64,000 bases of DNA from Promethearchaeota archaeon (GTDB lineage Archaea > Asgardarchaeota > Thorarchaeia > Thorarchaeales > Thorarchaeaceae), in assembly GCA_014728035.1 (NCBI GenBank), contig WJMJ01000059.1, positions 310,001 to 374,000 on the forward strand, written 5' to 3'. The notes under the pieces are model-generated. The model was not told the DNA's origin. It saw only the letters and a program-made list of their open reading frames with translations, and searched no databases. Position numbers and translations under genes: made by a program. Positions 61,211 to 64,000 of this stretch are shown piece after piece. The first letter of the stretch is position 1. Each line of letters starts with the position of its first letter.

Positions 61211-63097
61211 TTAGGTGTATTTCTTCAATGCATATGTTAGTATCCATGACACAGGAACCAGAATTGCAAGATATACACCTGGTAGTAGAATCAATGGTAC
61301 ATCTAACAAGTTCGCTACAATCAGAAATGACCCTGCCATAGCTAGAGGCCCAAGCATTGCTACCAAGTTAGGTATCCTTACCTGCCAAATATTGTCCTCT
61401 CTTAGTATATATAACATTGCCAGAAATGGAACCCAGAATAGAGCTATTACAATAACGCTTACAAAATTCTGTGGGAATCCAGTGGGAAATATCAAACTAC
61501 CCTCATTCCATGACACTAATAGCAATAATGGTACAAAACCTAGATAATTGATTTCATACATGTCAATAAACGGACCACTTTGCATATTTACTATGAACCA
61601 AGGTACAAATATACTGCCTAGTGATAGCCAAAATGGGATAGATTTTACATTCTTTAGTTGTGAAATCCATTTTTGATTTTCTGTATTTTTCCATAACGTG
61701 ATGATAGCTGCAAAAATCAGTGAAACCGCAACGGTGATGACTATGGTTTCTCCTGGTGAGAGTGCAAATCCCAAAAATTCGAAATATGCTAGGTCTATGT
61801 CCAGAATCAAGTCATTCGATCCTGAAATATCCTGCTGGATGTCAATATCTGTTTCTGAACTGATGAACATTATCTGATCCATTACATATATTCCCAGAAT
61901 TAGTGAACCCATTATAGCTGGAATATAGAGGTAATCTATTTCGTGGACAGCTATACTCCAAAATCGGTAATATGAAAATGAAATCCAAGGCCCATCCTGA
62001 AACTTGTATTTGACAGTGGAGTTCTCATTAAATAATAGAACCGACATCTGTAGATGTGGAACTCTGGGATTAAGGTCTATTTGTAGCTTTAGAGTACCAA
62101 TTGGAGCGTGTACTATGGTTTTCTTTCCACTCTCAACTAGAAATAGTATTGAACTCTCCTCCCAGAAGTCGAAGGAAACATGCCATCCTATAACGCCTTC
62201 ATATTCGCCCTCTGGCAAATATATGGTTTCATTTCCCACTGGAATATAGATTCTAGAATAATTCTCCTTCATTGAATTGGTTAGACGTAGATAGGGCGTT
62301 GGTCCTAACTCTTTTGAATATGGATTTGAATACAGACTATTTCCATCTGATGCTTTCATGTCAATCGTCACAGGATACAAATCGATGTCATACTCTGCTG
62401 TGATTTGTACACTCTTGATAATGATGGATGAATAAAGGACAGAGTCCAATCTAATTCTGAAATCAGCTTGAACCATCCAGTCATCAGTGGCATTATTAAT
62501 CATCCAGAGTGGAACATCCACCTGCATAGTATACATCTCTGGAGTACAAGTGGAATAATATACTGTATATCTGGTATGATTCGCAAAGGTGTTATTAAAT
62601 GGCACCGAGAGAAGGTCTTTCCATCTTTCAATTCCAATGTACATGCTTAGGTTTGTGGTACCTTGTAAAACCTCAACATCAGCCTCAAAAGTAAGCTTTG
62701 TAATGTTGTGAAGAGGTATGTTCACATCAGTTGAGAATACCATCTCAGTATCTTCAAAATCTATTTTCAACCCAGTTTCTCTTTCAGTATACGAATATTG
62801 AGCAACACCTCCAATAGAGTATACCTCAAAATCCCATTTTCTATCACCTGGAAACGGAGTGGCGTTCAACAGCATGCCATCAAAGGGCATTTCCAAGTCC
62901 TCTAGGTATGATACCGCGTCCTGTTGATCATTTATCTGTTGCCCCTCTATTATTCTCGTCTGGGGAATGGTTGACATTGGTACAAATGCAATAATAGCTG
63001 AGCTAACGACAATTGCAAGAATTAATGCTGCCAATACACTTTGAATAAGTTCTCTCCTGAACCGTGTGTTCATTCTCTCTGGCGACCTATTTGTCAT
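61211..63097 (-). CDS. Large membrane protein with extracellular beta-rich domain
   Basis: About 628 residues. One N-terminal span (SVLAALILAIVVSSAIIAFV) leads to an exported domain of ~350 residues with many strands and several N-x-S/T sequons, followed by six to seven spans. No family recognised. Paired with the membrane winged-helix gene immediately downstream, it may sense an external signal. Start choice is uncertain: ATG at 63097 or 63073, or TTG at 63106. Confidence 0.77.
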   Translation of the reverse strand: MTNRSPERMNTRFRRELIQSVLAALILAIVVSSAIIAFVPMSTIPQTRIIEGQQINDQQDAVSYLEDLEMPFDGMLLNATPFPGDRKWDFEVYSIGGVAQYSYTERETGLKIDFEDTEMVFSTDVNIPLHNITKLTFEADVEVLQGTTNLSMYIGIERWKDLLSVPFNNTFANHTRYTVYYSTCTPEMYTMQVDVPLWMINNATDDWMVQADFRIRLDSVLYSSIIIKSVQITAEYDIDLYPVTIDMKASDGNSLYSNPYSKELGPTPYLRLTNSMKENYSRIYIPVGNETIYLPEGEYEGVIGWHVSFDFWEESSILFLVESGKKTIVHAPIGTLKLQIDLNPRVPHLQMSVLLFNENSTVKYKFQDGPWISFSYYRFWSIAVHEIDYLYIPAIMGSLILGIYVMDQIMFISSETDIDIQQDISGSNDLILDIDLAYFEFLGFALSPGETIVITVAVSLIFAAIITLWKNTENQKWISQLKNVKSIPFWLSLGSIFVPWFIVNMQSGPFIDMYEINYLGFVPLLLLVSWNEGSLIFPTGFPQNFVSVIVIALFWVPFLAMLYILREDNIWQVRIPNLVAMLGPLAMAGSFLIVANLLDVPLILLPGVYLAILVPVSWILTYALKKYT

Positions 63098-63242
63098 TTG
63101 AATCAAGTAAGAATTCTCTTGTAATTACTTCAATCTAAAGTTTAGAACGGATAGAACTTTCTGTTTCAAAGTGTAGAACGGTATAATCAACCGTTGAATT
63201 CTATATGACCTTCATATGAACAATATACTTCATAATCTTAGT

Positions 63243-63839
63243 TCATCTGATGAGGTTCAGTGTAAAGTTACTGCCTTTTCCATAGATTCGTCTTTGTCGA
63301 AAACCAGCTAGTTCAGCTATTTCCAGAATCTCCTTTGTTGTGAGGCTATCCGGGTCACCGGGTTGTTCAGTAATTGATAGTAATCCATTGTCCGTTAGAA
63401 TTCGATTTATCTCTTTCAGACACATGAGCTTATCTGGAATCTCTCCAAGAACTGCGACTAAAAAGACAACATCAAATGTTTTATCCAAGAACGGCATTTT
63501 TTCTCCATTTGCTTGGATGAATCCTGTTCGGTTATTGCTTCCTAGTCTGCTTCTTACTTTCTCAAGCATTTCTTTTTGGATATCTGCCATAATGTGTTGA
63601 CCGTTATCCACTCGATTTGAAATTTCTCTGCTGAAATATCCTGGACCTGGTCCTAGCTCTAGTATTCTAGAGTCTGACATGAGATTTAGTCTGTTTACTA
63701 GTTCACTTGGAGATAAGATGAACCTTCTAAATGGATTTAACAAACCAAATGAAAATTGATAGGGACAAACTCCTTTTCCAAAGAAGCTTCTCACTATCTT
63801 TTTCATTCTTGAGAATCTTGATTGTTTTTTCTTATCCAT
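63243..63839 (-). CDS. SAM-dependent methyltransferase
   Basis: 198 residues. After a basic start comes motif I ILELGPGPGYFSREI, then HIMADIQKEMLEKVRSR, FDVVFLVAVLGEIPD and LTDNGLLSITEQPGDPDS. Substrate unknown. A ribosome site (AGAGG) lies about seven bases before the ATG, inside the gap of 16 bases to the upstream partial gene, so the two are probably cotranscribed. Confidence 0.88.
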   Translation of the reverse strand: MDKKKQSRFSRMKKIVRSFFGKGVCPYQFSFGLLNPFRRFILSPSELVNRLNLMSDSRILELGPGPGYFSREISNRVDNGQHIMADIQKEMLEKVRSRLGSNNRTGFIQANGEKMPFLDKTFDVVFLVAVLGEIPDKLMCLKEINRILTDNGLLSITEQPGDPDSLTTKEILEIAELAGFRQRRIYGKGSNFTLNLIR

Positions 63840-63855
63840 TAAGATATCCTCTCAA

Positions 63856-64000
63856 TCATGTTTCCTCGTTCACAAGTCGTTCCTTCCCGAAGGTTATGAT
63901 GACAATGATTGCTGTAATGAAGTTCCCCACAAGGCGAATCATGTCTAGAGGTGATTCCATTGTGAAAATTTCTCCTCCCAAGTTATTCACCAAATGATAT
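63856..64000 (-). CDS. C-terminal end of a gene entering from the right edge
   Basis: An open frame of 48 codons ends in TGA at 63856. It contains a hydrophobic stretch (LVGNFITAIIVIITFGK) and ends KERLVNEET, like the last span and tail of a membrane protein. Too little is visible to name it. Confidence 0.45.
   Translation of the reverse strand, partial: YHLVNNLGGEIFTMESPLDMIRLVGNFITAIIVIITFGKERLVNEET

Noticed and set aside
1-64000. tRNA, rRNA, CRISPR arrays, IS elements, prophage genes
   Set aside because: No cloverleaf, ribosomal RNA, repeat-spacer pattern, transposase or phage-structural signature was seen on either strand by eye.

Overview
This 64 kb window reads as a chromosome segment of an Asgard (Promethearchaeota) archaeon. 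Two Ras/Rab-like small GTPases, a GTPBP1-like translational GTPase and several longin/roadblock-like domain proteins sit among archaeal-type genes (Tes/MJ0619-like radical SAM enzyme, CPBP proteases, winged-helix regulators with membrane tails). Archaeal TATA boxes occur upstream of several genes, and many starts (ATG, GTG or TTG) carry strong GGAGG or GGTGA ribosome binding sites. The lineage inside Asgard cannot be fixed from this sequence. I saw no rRNA, tRNA, CRISPR array, IS element or phage module.

Layout. 1-10 kb: an ABC exporter half cut by the left edge, flavodoxin, endonuclease III, two paralogous cation/proton antiporters, zinc-ribbon and TIGR04076-like small proteins, and a three-gene unit led by a longin-like protein. 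10-20 kb: anchored extracellular enzymes (SGNH-like, PHB-depolymerase-like), a TspO-like membrane protein, nitroreductase, an ICMT-like methyltransferase, SDR threonine dehydrogenase and a CPBP protease. 19.8-20.2 kb: a compact, unusually GC-rich string of three tiny coupled ORFs behind a TATA box and a perfect palindrome. 20-31 kb: methyltransferase, a second CPBP protease, a Rab-like GTPase, an aldo/keto reductase, a four-gene operon (Cys-rich protein, longin-like protein, polytopic membrane protein, GTPase), M20 peptidase, GTPBP1-like GTPase and an alpha/beta hydrolase. 31-44 kb: MFS carriers, an M1-like peptidase, a membrane winged-helix regulator, a ferredoxin pair, an MscL-like channel with an octaproline segment, MsrB and a divergent membrane histidine kinase. 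44-52 kb: a radical SAM plus ArsM-like methyltransferase pair, and a DUF547 / methyltransferase-like / longin-like operon. 52.5-59 kb: one 2,153-residue cell-surface protein with a stalk of about 12 Ig-like repeats, one membrane span and a cytoplasmic longin-like plus helix-turn-helix tail. 59-64 kb: an anchored glycosidase-like protein, a membrane winged-helix regulator with a 629-residue membrane partner, and a methyltransferase.

Three themes stand out. First, GTPase-linked membrane biology: the surface protein, the GTPase operon and other longin-like proteins look like parts of an Asgard signalling or membrane system. Second, a shared palindrome (TTAAC-N4-GTTAA type) at the promoters of the TspO-like, MsrB, aldo/keto reductase and a small membrane-protein gene suggests a small stress regulon. 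Third, the tiny-peptide operon at 19.9-20.2 kb has no family I recognise and is the best candidate for something undescribed. Functional assignments come from motif reading by eye; no database search was run.
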